This document shows positions 13,136 through 24,315 of a DNA stretch of 64,000 nt, one piece after another. The position numbers and the translations under genes were made by a program. Under the pieces are notes generated by a model. That model saw only the letters and a list, made by a program, of their open reading frames with translations, was not told the DNA's origin and did no database searches. The DNA is taken from the NCBI GenBank assembly GCA_965153455.1, contig OZ234496.1:12640304-12704303 (forward strand), given 5' to 3'. This stretch comes from Sphagnum compactum (taxonomy: Eukaryota > Bryophyta > Sphagnopsida > Sphagnales). Numbering within the stretch: the stretch's first letter is position 1; every line of letters begins with the position of its first letter.

Positions 13136-15092
13136 ACATCATCTTGTGATGGTCACATCAACAAACAAAACGCAGACAATAAATGGCAAGTTGGCAGCAG
13201 CAACAGAGTGGGAGTAATGCATTAGTTGGATGAATTGCCCCATGGGGGCAGGCAATTGGGGAAAAGAATATGGTGTACTATGATTTTCTCTCCGTCACTT
13301 AACTCCCTGCAAATTGCTGAGGAGCAGTTGAAGAATTCTCCCACTTTGCATAACAGTGGTCGTCCTCGTAACCTTGTGTACTGTTCACCCATGGACAGAC
13401 CTGTATAAAGTTTGGATTTGGTTCAAGCATGGCTGCTGCAAGGGCTTACTACTACTCATGGGATTCTCCACATGCAAAAGAGGCCTTCTCTCTCCCAAAT
13501 GCTTTTTAAAAATGAAATAAAGTACACATCCATTACAAGCCTCTCTAGAAACAAAACTTAAAAAGGAAGAAAATAAATTTCTGACTTCAGGAGATATCCT
13601 TTGCAAAACGAATCATCACAATTAGCTTCCATTGGCACGTTAATTACAAGACTAAAAGATTTTTAAAAAACTCCCACCTGCAAAGAGATAGTATATATAT
13701 AAACTGACAGATTTCAGATTATTGGATATTGCATTCAGTAAACAAGACTGAGTTCAATTCCTATCTTTGCAAAGACAAATACTCTTCAAAAACTAGTTGG
13801 CAATATGTAATTCTCAACAGACACTACTACTCTAATTATTCAAGTTCTCTGCTTGGGAGGTGTTCAAGAGAGGGAGGAAGTAATTATGTGTTAGAAAAAC
13901 TCTCTGCCCATGCGAGTCATGAGTGGAGATATATCTTTGCTCAATTGCCTGACTATAAATGCCAAAAACACTTATCAACAATGTTTTTCATCAGCTGATA
14001 TATATACAAATGAAAAGCTGATACAAACTATTAAAATGTAGTGCGAAATTTGCTACAAATGGCATGGTGAGCAAAATGAATATTCATTTTGTTTGGAACT
14101 CTTTATCTCAAAAAATGTTATTCACAAAGCAATTTTTGAACTTAAATTGAAAGCCACAGTCCCCTGCTCTCCGACCAAATGTAGAACAAAATTTTGGTTT
14201 TGTAAAACTTCTGGTTGGCAAGTTCTATAAGGCCCTCTTTACTCTTGAGCTGCTCACAAGGTATAAAAATGCATTCAACTTATCTTTTTGGCATAAGCTT
14301 GAACTGCCTTGGATTAAAGTGCACAGTCAGCCCTGATGAGGTTATCTCACAAATCAGCACACAGATGATGGAAGCAAAAGCATCACAAGAGCCAAACAAT
14401 CCAGAGTCTGCCCGGTACAACCTCGTGAAAGGTCACAGCATCCAAGCTCTGTGCAATCTGAACAGTTTTGCTGGGGTCCATATCCTTCAGCATTATGATC
14501 ACTTGCAGATCCCTTTCCCAGTATAACTGCCTTCTGGAAATTCTTCAATGCAACAGAAGATTAGGGCCTTTGCCACTGCACATTGGTCTTGGCAAGAGGC
14601 AAAACCAGATTGGAGAGCTGGTGTGGACATATTGAGGTTCACAATGCTTTCCTGTTGGCTGCCTGAAACAAACAAAAGGAGAAGGTGTGTGTATGTACTG
14701 GTTTAGTAGGAATCATAATCCACCAGTGTGCAAGACTTGAGTATACCTACAGGAATAATTTCCAGTCATACCTGGGCTCTCATAAGATTCAATCAACTAC
14801 TTGCACTCAATGGTGCAGAATCACCATGAGCATGTTTATTCACAATCTCAGGCAACAAGTGGGAAGTTTTGTCTCCATGTCTGTGGAGTCAAATGTGTCC
14901 TGAGCAGGAGGAAAAAGTCCGTGGCTCAACCCCTTAGTGAAAAATGCTGCATACAACCTTGGGTTTGTTGCAAACCCCATGTGAGTACCATTAGATTACC
15001 TGATCCCACAGAAATCAAAATGGGTTTTACCTGAACTTTGATAGAAAGAGTCAGATAATGTTCTACCTTATGATCTCAAGGGACATTTTGTG
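13136..15092. other. Convergent 3' regions of AGT1 and the DnaJ-finger gene
   Basis: The AGT1 3' untranslated region starts here; an AATGAAATAAAG stretch near 13513 is a possible polyadenylation signal. The right part, roughly 14200-15092, probably includes the 3' untranslated region of the minus-strand DnaJ-finger gene. Open frames in this interval show no domains. The two genes converge with about 1.95 kb between stop codons. Confidence 0.45.
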
Positions 15093-15965
15093 TTAGAGTC
15101 GTCGAGAGTACCCAGAGCCTTTACACGTCTTGCATAGAATCAATCCTACACACAAACCAAAACTCTTTCAATAAGGTCTGTAGTGCTCTCTACATAGTGG
15201 GGTCAATCCTTCAACTTACAAATCAGATTTTGAAAAAAGAAAATTTGGCAAAGAGATAGACAATTGTCCTAACCTGCACCTTTACAGACCCGACAATCGC
15301 CCAACCCATTCTCAGTCTTCATTTTCCCATCAGTGCAAAATACACACTTTGTTCCACCTATTCCATAACGTGAAAAATAAATCAATCAAAAATATGGAAA
15401 GAAAAAAAAAACCTTCAAAAGAAAAGCATGAGCTTGAGTGAATGGAAAAAACATGAGTTGGACAAAGGGAAAAATCCAGCCAGTGATAAAGGTTTTCTTT
15501 GCCCCTCACCATTGCCACCACATTTGACACATGAAACAGGTTCACCCTGCATAGACAAAAAGAAAAATTGGAGCTCAGAATTCAAATCTTTGGCAGGGAA
15601 AACATGACAAAACACAGGAATATACATTATTCTTTGCAGGTTTCTTTCTGGTCAGTGAACACAGATTGGCATAGAAAAGACCAGGTTCATACATAAATAC
15701 ATTTTTTGATGGTGTAATCCATTTCAGATTTATTTATTTGTTCATGTTGCCTTCTAGATTCGTGGCTAATAAAAAAATGGGAATTTGTTTTCCTTTTTTC
15801 CAAACTGATTTGCAAGAATTGGAAACAAAAACGGAAATTGACCTAAAACAACAAAACGAGAGAAAAACGTTTCCACTTTACCTTGAGTCCAAAATAAAGA
15901 GAAGCAGAAGTGGCAGCCAACACACTTGCACTGATAATAAGCGTTTGAACATTGGCAGGATCCAT
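15093..15965 (-). CDS. Small membrane-anchored DnaJ-type zinc-finger protein, 4 exons
   Basis: In transcript order the exons are 15965-15882, 15546-15510, 15357-15274 and 15145-15093. All introns are GT..AG and the phases join cleanly to 85 residues plus TAA. Residues 8-27 form one hydrophobic segment. It is followed by four CxxC pairs (34/37, 45/48, 62/65, 73/76), mostly in the CxxCxGxG pattern of the DnaJ central zinc-binding domain. There is no J-domain. The end, GSGYSRRL, is typical of short plant DnaJ-finger-only proteins, which I recall as sharing the MDPA...[11 protein letters not shown] start. The family is linked to thiol or chaperone activity; the role of this member is unknown. An open frame continues upstream to 16508, but it is serine/cysteine/alanine low complexity encoded by trinucleotide repeats, so MDPANVQ is taken as the start. 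The exons are too short to stand out as open frames. Confidence 0.85.
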
Positions 15966-16620
15966 ATCTGCCAAAAAAATCACCAGTGCAGCAGCAGCAG
16001 CAGCAGCAGGCTCCAGCATTACAACCTCACCTACTACTACACTACTCACCCTACTACTTCGCGACAAAAACAACGCACTTCTCCTGCTCTTGCCTCCTCT
16101 AATAAGCCTACCAATCCAGCCACAAGACTGCGAGAATCTTCGACAACGAGGCCGCCAATAACAAGAAGAAGAAGAAGAAGAAGAAGGAAAAGAACTAGAA
16201 CTAGAACAACAACAACAACAACAACAAGAAGGAAAAGGAAAAGAACTAGAACAAGAACAGGAAGAAGGAATAGACCGTTGAAGAAGAAAATCGGATTGTG
16301 GAGATGGCAATTCACAGGTAGTTGGCGAGGAGAGAGTTAGAGAAAAACAAGGGCAAGAGGGGGAACTTCTGGGAGAAGAGGAGAGAGACAAAGGGATGGA
16401 AGAAGAAGGGAAGAGTTGGGAGGCGGTGGCCATAGCCATGAGTGCGTTGGTGTAGTACGTGTTTGCGTTGGGGGAAAACAACAGCAAAAACTGTGGTATT
16501 GTTTGCACTAACTTATTAGTCAGTCTCCTCCTCCGCTCCCTTTCTATCTCCTCTTCAGCGCTTCAATTGGAGTCTACTAGCTAGTCAGTTTTTTTTTTAG
16601 GTTTTTTTTTTTGGGGTGGG
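15966..16620 (-). promoter_or_regulatory. Repeat-rich leader/promoter of the DnaJ-finger gene
   Basis: Read on the minus strand this is pyrimidine- and trinucleotide-rich. It has a GCT/CAG-type run at about 15990-16012, TTC-type runs around 16165-16185 and a GTT-type run around 16208-16232. It stays open in the DnaJ-finger frame to 16508, giving a possible long N-terminal extension. Low complexity makes a 5' untranslated region more likely, though a transit-peptide-like extension cannot be excluded. Confidence 0.4.
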
Positions 16621-17093
16621 TAGCCAAAGTGGCTATCATCCATACAAAGAGGTTGAAAAAGTGGCGATCATTCATAGAAAGATGTTTAAAAAGTGGCGAT
16701 CATCCATACAAAGAGGTTAAAAAGTGGCGATAATCCATACAAAGAGGTTTAAAAAGTGATGATCATTTATAGAAAGATGTAAAAAAAGTGGCTATCATCC
16801 ATACAAAGAGATTTTTAAAGTGGTGATCATCCTCATAAAAAAATATTAAGAAAGTGGCTATCATCCAAACAAAGATGTTTAAAAAGTGGTTATCATCCAC
16901 ACACAAAGATGTTAAAAAGTGGCTATCATCCATACAAAGATGTTTAAAAAATGGTTATCATCCATACAAAGATGTTAAAAAAGTGGCTATCATCCCATAC
17001 AAAGATGTTAAAAAAAAAGTGTTGATCATTCATAGAAAAGATGTTACAAAAAAGTGGTGATCATCCCTAGGAAGGTTTAGCCAAATGTGGCTA
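16621..17093 (+). repeat. 32-bp minisatellite, about 14 units, bounded by short palindromes
   Basis: Roughly 14 diverged units follow the pattern AGTGGC(T/G)ATCATCCATAC plus AAAGATGTTTAAAA. The block opens with TAGCCAAAGTGGCTA (16621-16635) and closes with TAGCCAAATGTGGCTA (17078-17093), both near-palindromes. An open frame across it is a by-product of the repeat. A related inverted fragment lies at about 28763-28840. Confidence 0.85.
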
Positions 17094-18842
17094 AAAACCA
17101 AATATGAAGCACAATTTTTTTTAAAGTAATCATCCTTCTATATTTTTGGCTACAAACTGACAATTCAAGTATAGAATTCTAGTGATTTTCACTAATTTTT
17201 TCCCCCTCACGTCTAGTAATTAAAAACCTCCAAAATATTTAATTTTTGGAATTTTGAATTTTGAATTTCGCTTTTTGGCGAAATTTCGCCAATTAAAAAA
17301 AAAAAGTGGCTACTAGGTAGTCTTTGTCCAAAGGCAAAGCAGGTGTACATTTGTGGATTGATTTTTCACCTTGTGTAATCCCAAACTCAATGAAAACAAT
17401 GTGAAGAGTTTTTATTTTTTTTTTAAATTTTAAATTTATTATAATTTAATCTTTTTAATCACAATACACTATTATATAAGGGGAATCATCTCATCGTTAT
17501 TATTATTGTATATGTGTTTTTTTATAAAAAGTTTAGGAAAATTTTGCACGAGTGTGTAGATCTTTCAAATGAATTCAAAAAGAAGAAAAGGGATTTAGTT
17601 TACTTTTTAACATGATTGAATGTTCTTCACCCTTTTTAAAGGCTATTTGCTTCCTTTAGGGATAGTCATTTTTACAAAATGAGAGGCAAAATTTCCCCAA
17701 GGTTGAGCCATCAAAATACATACCATAAGTTGACCTAATTGCCTGTAGAATTTTTTTGAAAAAAGGGTTAACATAGCCAAGTGCTAAAATTCATCTCAAG
17801 ACACACAACCACTTGCAATTTGGACCTGAATTCCACTCACTTCCAATGACTTCAACACTAATATTATATTATTTTGAGAGATATTGATTTTTTTACAATA
17901 GTTTTTTTGAAAGGAAAAAAAAAATTGTGAAGGAAAAAAGAGAATCTTTTAGAATAGTTAGGGAAACATTCTATTTTCAACATGGAATCTTCAAATTTAT
18001 TTATTTATTTATTTATTTATTTGACAGACATGTGTTGAAGCTACCTACCCATATTTGACTTGTTTCTAAATGGGTCATATTGTAAATCTACATTGATGCA
18101 CAAACACTCTAAAATTGCTTTGCAATTGTTCCTTTGCACATGGCCTTTTGACCAATGGACATATATAATAATCCCTAGGGTACATAAGTCATACACATAG
18201 CCCTCATTTATTCCTCACAAATACCTTTCGGGTATTTGTGGACTAACACATACAACTTGTGGCTTGGCCAAGTCTCTGTTCTTTTACTCTTCAATGTTCA
18301 TAGTACATACGTGCAAGATGAGCATCATCATACCTACACATGTATATATATATGTATATATATACACTTGAAACCTAAGGAATCAAACACACGAGATTGT
18401 GTTTTCCTTGAGCTAGGTATCTCTTTCTACTCTCAACCTAGCTAAAAGCGGTGTGACAGTTTTGGTGAGCTTCAGCTATTCTCCCCCCACCGGGATTCTT
18501 GAAAAATCTGTAGCACCAAAATATGGTTTTGTATTATCTATCCTACACTTTGCGTAATGGAACTCACACTAACAATTGCTCATATATGTATGTGGTGATT
18601 GCACTTGAGGCCGATGTCAATCCAGTTGGAAGGGATTGAAGTGTTTTTGTTGTTGTTGTTGTTGGGTGGGCATTTTTGTACTAGAAATGCATTATGTGTT
18701 TTGGGATCCAATAATTTTCTCACAACTTGTCATGCACATAGATTTTGTAACTGCTGTGATTTGGATTGACTGCAAGCCAAATTCAGTTGTGGTCAAATTT
18801 GAAGGCAACTAGGGGAGTGTTGGAATGCATACACATAGGGAA
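17094..18842. other. Intergenic DNA, including 3' region of the aspartic protease gene
   Basis: AT-rich, with the palindrome GCGAAATTTCGC near 17271, a (TTTA)n run (about 17997-18022) and a TATATATGTATATATATA patch (about 18343-18364). The right end should hold the 3' untranslated region of the minus-strand protease gene. No gene was recognised. Confidence 0.45.
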
Positions 18843-20063
18843 TTACAGTGATGAACATTGCATGGGTGCAAAACCCAGCTGAAATTTGGAGCGGTCGTAG
18901 ACCATGTGGAAATTCTGCTGCTGGAAGTTTCCAATGATGGATAGCGTTGAAGCAGGACAGCCAAGAATTGCAAGGCAGATGATCTCCTCATCTGGGTCAG
19001 GCTGGATAAACACATTCGTCACAGGAAGTTGCCATACAGCACCATTGGCAAACACAATGGCAAAATCAGGTAATGAAGGGTTAGGGTTGCCTGAAGTATT
19101 GTAGCAAAGATCGAGTGGGTCCATGGGAGCAGTTGCTTCAGGAAGTGAGATTTTGGATCTGAATGCGGTGCGGGTTGCTTGGTAAGCTGGCTCTGTGAAG
19201 TAAGTGAGAGTTGTGCCTGAATCGATAATGGTGCCACCACCTCCTCCTCCTTCACTGTCAATTGCCCATGCACTGCTCGGAATTGACACCAACTCTCCCC
19301 CAACAACAATTGTGGAAACATTGACATAATAGAAAGTGTCTACAAATGGATTCTTCACAAAAGGGGTGAACTGCAAGTCAGGCACAGTAGAGAGAACTGT
19401 ATCCTCCCCAAACATCAAGGTGCTGGTTACTGACAGAGGATTGTCACGGTCAACTAGACAGTAGGAGAAAACATTCCCATATACAGATGCTACTTGAGAT
19501 GCAAATGAGATTTCTCCCTGGCCAAGGCCAAGCAATCCACCGGCTCCTTGGAACAAACCCTCATTATTATGGCCACAACCAAACATGACATTCTCAATCT
19601 GAAGTGCATGTCCATCAGAAACATTCACAGTGAAGGTTTCGGATGCGAAATCGCCTGTAGTGTTGGAGTGGTCACCGTACCAGTAGAAGTAATCACAGTG
19701 ACCTCCTCCTGTTTGATGATGATTGTCATCATCTTCAGCACTTCTTGCACCACATTTGGAGCTGTTGTAGAAAGGATTCACAAGCAAGCAGTGATGTGAT
19801 TCACATGGCACATGTTTGTAGGATTCAGATGCTTGAGGCTCAAACAGAGGAGCTTCTTGAGAGTAGCAATGCTTGCAAGGGTTGCATTGAATCCATGTTA
19901 GGTCACTGCCTGTATCAATGACAACAGGGATATGGTGCGGTGGTGTGCCAACATAAATATCCATGAAATACTCTCCAGATCCTACTGTGGCTCCTGATTC
20001 CACTGTGGCCTCAAACTCCAAGAGTGCAACCGGTGTGGAGATCTCCTTCTCCTCTGCTGGGCC

Positions 20064-20094
<31 letters not shown>

Positions 20095-20699
20095 TTGGTC
20101 TTGTTCTCTTGTGGAGTTGCAGTCACTGCTGAGGTCATGACCTGAAGAGATGCAGCAGCTGATGATGGGTTGTTGTCTCCTATGATCCTCTTCCCAAACC
20201 CTTTGGTTCTAGCAATGTCTCTCTGCAGAGATTGGAAGAGAGAGTCTCTAGAATTTGCAGGTTTCTGCGATGGATGAGCTGCTCGGTGCTTGAGGTTGAG
20301 TTTCAATCCTGCTCCTCCCACTACTACTGGTACTTCCTTCTGATCATCACCACCACCACCACCACCCAACAAGTTCTTCTTCTTGCTCGTCATTTCCTTC
20401 TTCTCCTCTTCTTCTTGGTGTCCATGGGTGGAAGAAGAAGAAGAAGAAGAAGAAGGAGGCGGCATATCACACCACACATGCGCCGGATCCTGATCTTCAT
20501 CACAGGGAGGCAATCTCCTGGGTCCATTACAAACCCCAAAACCGGTTGCCACTCTCCCCGGTACCTCAATTCCAGGAACAAGCTCCTCATCATCATCACC
20601 ACCACCATATGCAGCACCATCTGCTACATAAACTAAAATCAAAAACAACACAGCAGCTATGGAGGTTGTGACTACTATCCATGGTAGCAATCTCCCCAT
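18843..20699 (-). CDS. Nepenthesin-type (A1B) aspartic protease, single exon
   Basis: An intronless frame of 618 residues. Residues 6-26 are a hydrophobic signal sequence or signal anchor. A long low-complexity prosegment follows, with Ser, Gly and a 9-residue Gln run near 204-212. The mature domain begins near 240 (GSGEYFMDIYVGTPP). Catalytic motifs are DTGSD (Asp262) and DSGTT (Asp493); a YGD flap tyrosine lies near 341. The Cys-rich insert after the first motif (CNPCKHC and following) is the nepenthesin-type feature, and the end IGNFQQQNFHMVYD is typical of this plant family. It probably cleaves proteins in the secretory pathway, vacuole or apoplast; its substrate is unknown. The open frame extends 51 codons upstream, but that part translates a CA microsatellite, so the MGRLLPW start was chosen. 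Confidence 0.93.
20041..20095 (+). repeat. (CTG)n encoding polyglutamine in the protease prosegment
   Basis: A run of CTG triplets (about 20064-20091) reads as consecutive glutamines in the minus-strand protease, between the signal segment and the catalytic domain. Such runs often vary in length; this one lies outside the conserved domain. Confidence 0.8.
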
Positions 20700-20822
20700 A
20701 TGTATGTACGTATGTATGTATGTCTTCCTTGCAAATTCCAAATCCCCCCTCAAAAGAGAAAAATGCTTTCCAAAAAAACAAAACACACACAAACAAAAGA
20801 CACACACACACAGACACCACCA

Positions 20823-20857
<35 letters not shown>

Positions 20858-20974
20858 GAAAGAAAACAAACAGTCTCCAATAATTGATTTACAGCCAAGT
20901 CTTCTTCTTCTTCTTCTTCTTCTTATTCAAAGCTGAAGTTGTGCTTGCAAAAATCAGCTGAACAAAATTCTCTT

Positions 20975-21015
<41 letters not shown>

Positions 21016-21100
21016 AGCAGCTGCAAAATTTCAAATGAAGATGAAGAAATTGGATGTGCAAAAAGAGGAGAGAAGAGGAGAGGAGAGGAGAGGTGTGAAG
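20700..21100 (-). promoter_or_regulatory. Microsatellite-rich leader of the aspartic protease gene
   Basis: Directly upstream of the protease start are a TATG/CATA-type run (20700-20722), a (CA)n tract (about 20821-20854), a (TTC)n tract (about 20901-20924) and a (CT)n tract (about 20971-21014), then a GAGGA-rich patch (about 21066-21093). On the minus strand these read as GA, GAA and TG repeats. GA-rich leaders are common in plant genes. No TATA box could be assigned. Confidence 0.45.
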
Positions 21101-21863
21101 TCTAGTCCAGCACAAGGGGGACCAGAAATCCATACCAGAAAAAAACACGGGATAAGAAAGTACGAAAGAAAGAAAGAAAACAAACCAACAAACAAAAAGA
21201 GGTACGAAAACAGGGAGGACTTTAAAACACGAGATGAGTTTTTTCAACCCCTCTTTGGAAAACAAGAGCTAGCTGCCCAATGGAAACCCAAACCAAACTG
21301 CTGCATCTTCCCAGTAGGTACCTAGCACCTACCTACTCCGGAGGGAGGAGTCTAGAGTTTGGACTGGAGTTTGATCAAGACTTCTGTTTGAAATGCAAAG
21401 TCAAACACGCGCACTCTCTCAACTGTTTGTCTCCCTGTCAGAATCAGAAAAAGTGGTTTTTTTGGTCTTTTCGGTGGCGAGTTTTCGCCGTTTTGTGAAT
21501 TTTATTTTTTTAAAAATTAATGTTCTGAATAATTTCACTACTCATAACACAAACATGATGGGAAAAAGTAATAATTTTCAAAATTTTAAAAACGAATTCA
21601 TTTTTTGAAAAAAAAGAAATTATTGGTTTGTCAATGTGGAAACTAACCCTAGGCTACGGTATTATACATACGAAATATGAAACTAAAATTATTTAAGCAT
21701 TATCATTATATACATTTCAGTAACTGGATTTAAATATATAGAATCTGATGAATTTTAATTTTTTTTGGAATTTGAAAGTTTTTAAAAAAAAACTTGGCAC
21801 CTCAGAAAAATAATTTAAACACTAAAATTTCACCATTTTGCCAAAACTCGCCTAAAAAACACA

Positions 21864-21865
<2 letters not shown>

Positions 21866-21907
<42 letters not shown>

Positions 21908-21946
21908 TACTTTTTTTTTCCTTTCTTTCTCTCTCTCTCTCTCTCA
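21866..21946 (+). repeat. Two (CT)n microsatellites
   Basis: An uninterrupted TC dinucleotide run at about 21866-21904 is followed by a second shorter run at about 21928-21946. There is no gene immediately beside them. Confidence 0.85.
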
Positions 21947-22140
21947 GAGTATTGATTGCTGGGCACCTATGCTCCTCCTTGCCCTCCATGATTCCATCAC
22001 CTCCAGGACAAGCAATAGAGCTTTTAGTGCACAACAAAAGACTGACACCCCCCAAACAAACAGAGCCAAAAGGAAACTGTATGATTGTGCTTGACTTGCA
22101 CACAAAACAAAACCAAACCAAAACAAAACAAAACAAAAAC

Positions 22141-22450
22141 AAGAGGTGTGTCACAATGTGGCTTTGCCCATTAAACATTAAAAATAGATCTTCAGGGCAA
22201 AGAAGAATAATTATTGAAAACTCAAATATTTCACCATGCAACAATATATGATCTTTAAAAAATCCTCTGAAAGAAACCAAAAAAATCCTTTAAGATATTA
22301 TAACTCTATTATAACTAATCTCAAGTTTCAACACAAGCCAAAATATCATGTTTCAAAAATCCTCACATAAAAATAGACCTATTATTTATTATTACCTAGT
22401 AGGGGCCAAAATCCCTTAAGCTACTATGCTCTATAATGAATCTCAACACA
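22141..22450 (+). repeat. Dispersed repeat copy 1
   Basis: This segment and 23995-24315 share a long run of homology in direct orientation, including TAGTAGGGGCCAAAATCCC and CTCTATAATGAATCT. Small indels and substitutions separate them. They are about 1.85 kb apart and could be ends of an old non-autonomous element or an old local duplication. Confidence 0.6.
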
Positions 22451-23653
22451 ATATCCTTGCCTTGCTTGGTAGGCAAGGCCAAAAACAAGAGAGCATATGA
22501 AGAGGAGGATTCTTTACATGTACCTATTCAAAAGTGGGACTTAATATTAGTAGGCATCATTTTCCCTCTCACTCCTAATGAGCAAGGTTCCCCCCCTTTT
22601 TTGTCAATTTTTATATATTAAGAATTTGATTTTTTTTTCAAAAATTACCAAATTTACTCAAATTTACACTAGAAAAAATCTTTTAAAATTCCCCAATTAT
22701 ACTCAAACTTTTTTTCCCAAAAATGACCCAAAAGTTTCCAAAGGATGTTTTTGGATCATTTAGGGTCATTTTTTGTCCTTATTCCTTAAAGAATAGTCAT
22801 TTTTTACTACTTATTCCATAGGTCATATTTATAAATAGATAGGTAGAAAAATAGGCAATTACCCTCCTAGGTAAGTAGTGGTTTGTACATAGGTAATGGC
22901 TGTTTTGTCGACCTACCTACTATAATGTAACCACTAACAACTTGATTGTGGGTTGGGTTGTTGGTGGGTAATGAAAAAAAGCAACTGAGGTAACCACCAT
23001 GGTTAGTTAGCTAGGGTTCTGAAACCCAAGAAAAAAAAACAATTTCCTAACCACTTACCATCCATATTTCATTGTACAGAAAAAAAAAAAAAAATTAAAT
23101 TCACAAGAATTCTTGAAAAAAAAAAAAGTCGTAAACCCTAAACCTTAAACCCTAATTTGTTCGTACAACTTTACTAGAAAGCTTGTATAGATGATGAAAG
23201 GTTGGTAACTGACTTCGTAGATCAGGCTGTTCCTGAATAGGAAGACGGTTTTAATCAGTGTGTTACAAAGTGTCAGGGAAACCAAAACAAAACGAATAGA
23301 AAAGAGAAGAAAAAAGTCTAAAGAAAATAAAAAGTGTTGTTTTATAATATGAAAAAAAGGGTTGCGGGAATCTTTAACTAACTGATACACGGGTTGTTAG
23401 TTCATCTACCAAAAGATGTTTTACGTGACCGAGGCAGGCAGAGTAAAAGAGAGAGAGGCCGGAGGAGATGTTTAGGGTTTAGGGCAACCAACCAACCGAC
23501 ATATGGGGTTACGCAAAAGAACTCATTTGTTTGTGTGTCTAGGGTTGGGCAACCAACCAAGCAACGGTTTCGTCTTCTCGTACATATGGGTTTTGTCATC
23601 ACCTCAACAGTTAACATTGATTTTAGAGCGACTCAGGAAATTATTATTATTAT
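22451..23653. other. Intergenic DNA between the dispersed repeat copies
   Basis: AT-rich. It contains a CCATGGTTAGTTAG patch (about 22997-23070) shared with loci near 50.99 and 63.34 kb, and two to three plant-telomere-like units (AAACCCTAAACCTTAAACCC, about 23132-23152). No gene was recognised. Confidence 0.4.
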
Positions 23654-23944
23654 TAGGAAAATTTTAAATTCACACCTTTTTTTGGTTAAATTCACACCCT
23701 TTCTTCGCACGTCCGATTATATGCAGATTAAATTTGAGTGTGTCTGCCCCAACCCCCTGTAAACAGTTAGGGTTTGTGGTCTGTGGTCTATGGTCTGTGG
23801 TCAATCAGGGCACAACTGGAGAACTTGCCTGCAGAAGTAATTGAACTGATAAAGGAACATACTCCTAAAGTTTAATCTGCATAAAATCGGACGCGCTAAG
23901 GGTTTGAATTTAACCAAAAAAGGTGTGAATTTAAAATTTTCCTA
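23654..23944. mobile_element. Foldback MITE with ~83-bp terminal inverted repeats
   Basis: The left arm 23654-23736 starts TAGGAAAATTTTAAATTC. The right arm 23860-23944 is its reverse complement with a few mismatches; both carry the GTCCGATT...ATGCAGATTAAA segment. TTATTAT stands on both sides, a possible 7-bp target duplication, though the left flank is an ATT microsatellite, so the duplication is uncertain. There is no coding capacity. The superfamily is undetermined. Confidence 0.8.
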
Positions 23945-23994
23945 TTATTATGCACTTTCCCTTTGTTCTTCTTTTCTAATCAGCTACTTAAACA

Positions 23995-24315
23995 CAGGGT
24001 GTGGGGTCACTTGCCATTTACATTACAAAGTATCTCTTACGGCAAAAGAGTAGAATTAATTATGGGAACTCAAATATACTTCACCGTGCAAAAATATCAT
24101 ATTCAAAACAATCCTCTAAAAGAAACCAAATTCCTTCAAGATGTTATGTAACTCTATAACTAATCTCAAACATTTCAACAAAAAAGCAAAACATCATCTT
24201 TCAGGAATGGTCATATAAAAATAAATAGACCTATTATTTTATAATAGATAGACCTATTTTAGTAGGGGCCAAAATCCCTTAAGCTACAATACTCTATAAT
24301 GAATCTAAACACAAA
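23995..24315 (+). repeat. Dispersed repeat copy 2
   Basis: Direct-orientation partner of 22141-22450, diverged by substitutions and by a small internal duplication around TAGACCTATT near 24230-24257. It lies 50 bases beyond the foldback MITE. Confidence 0.6.

Noticed and set aside
16854-17060. 68-residue Lys-rich open frame
   Set aside because: It lies wholly within the 32-bp minisatellite and is a by-product of its periodicity.
16621-17093. CRISPR-like array
   Set aside because: Units are contiguous, diverged and without unique spacers in a plant nuclear setting; it is a minisatellite.
20700-20852. N-terminal extension of the protease frame
   Set aside because: It translates a CA/TG microsatellite into Cys-Val repeats; the signal-anchor methionine at 20699 fits the family.
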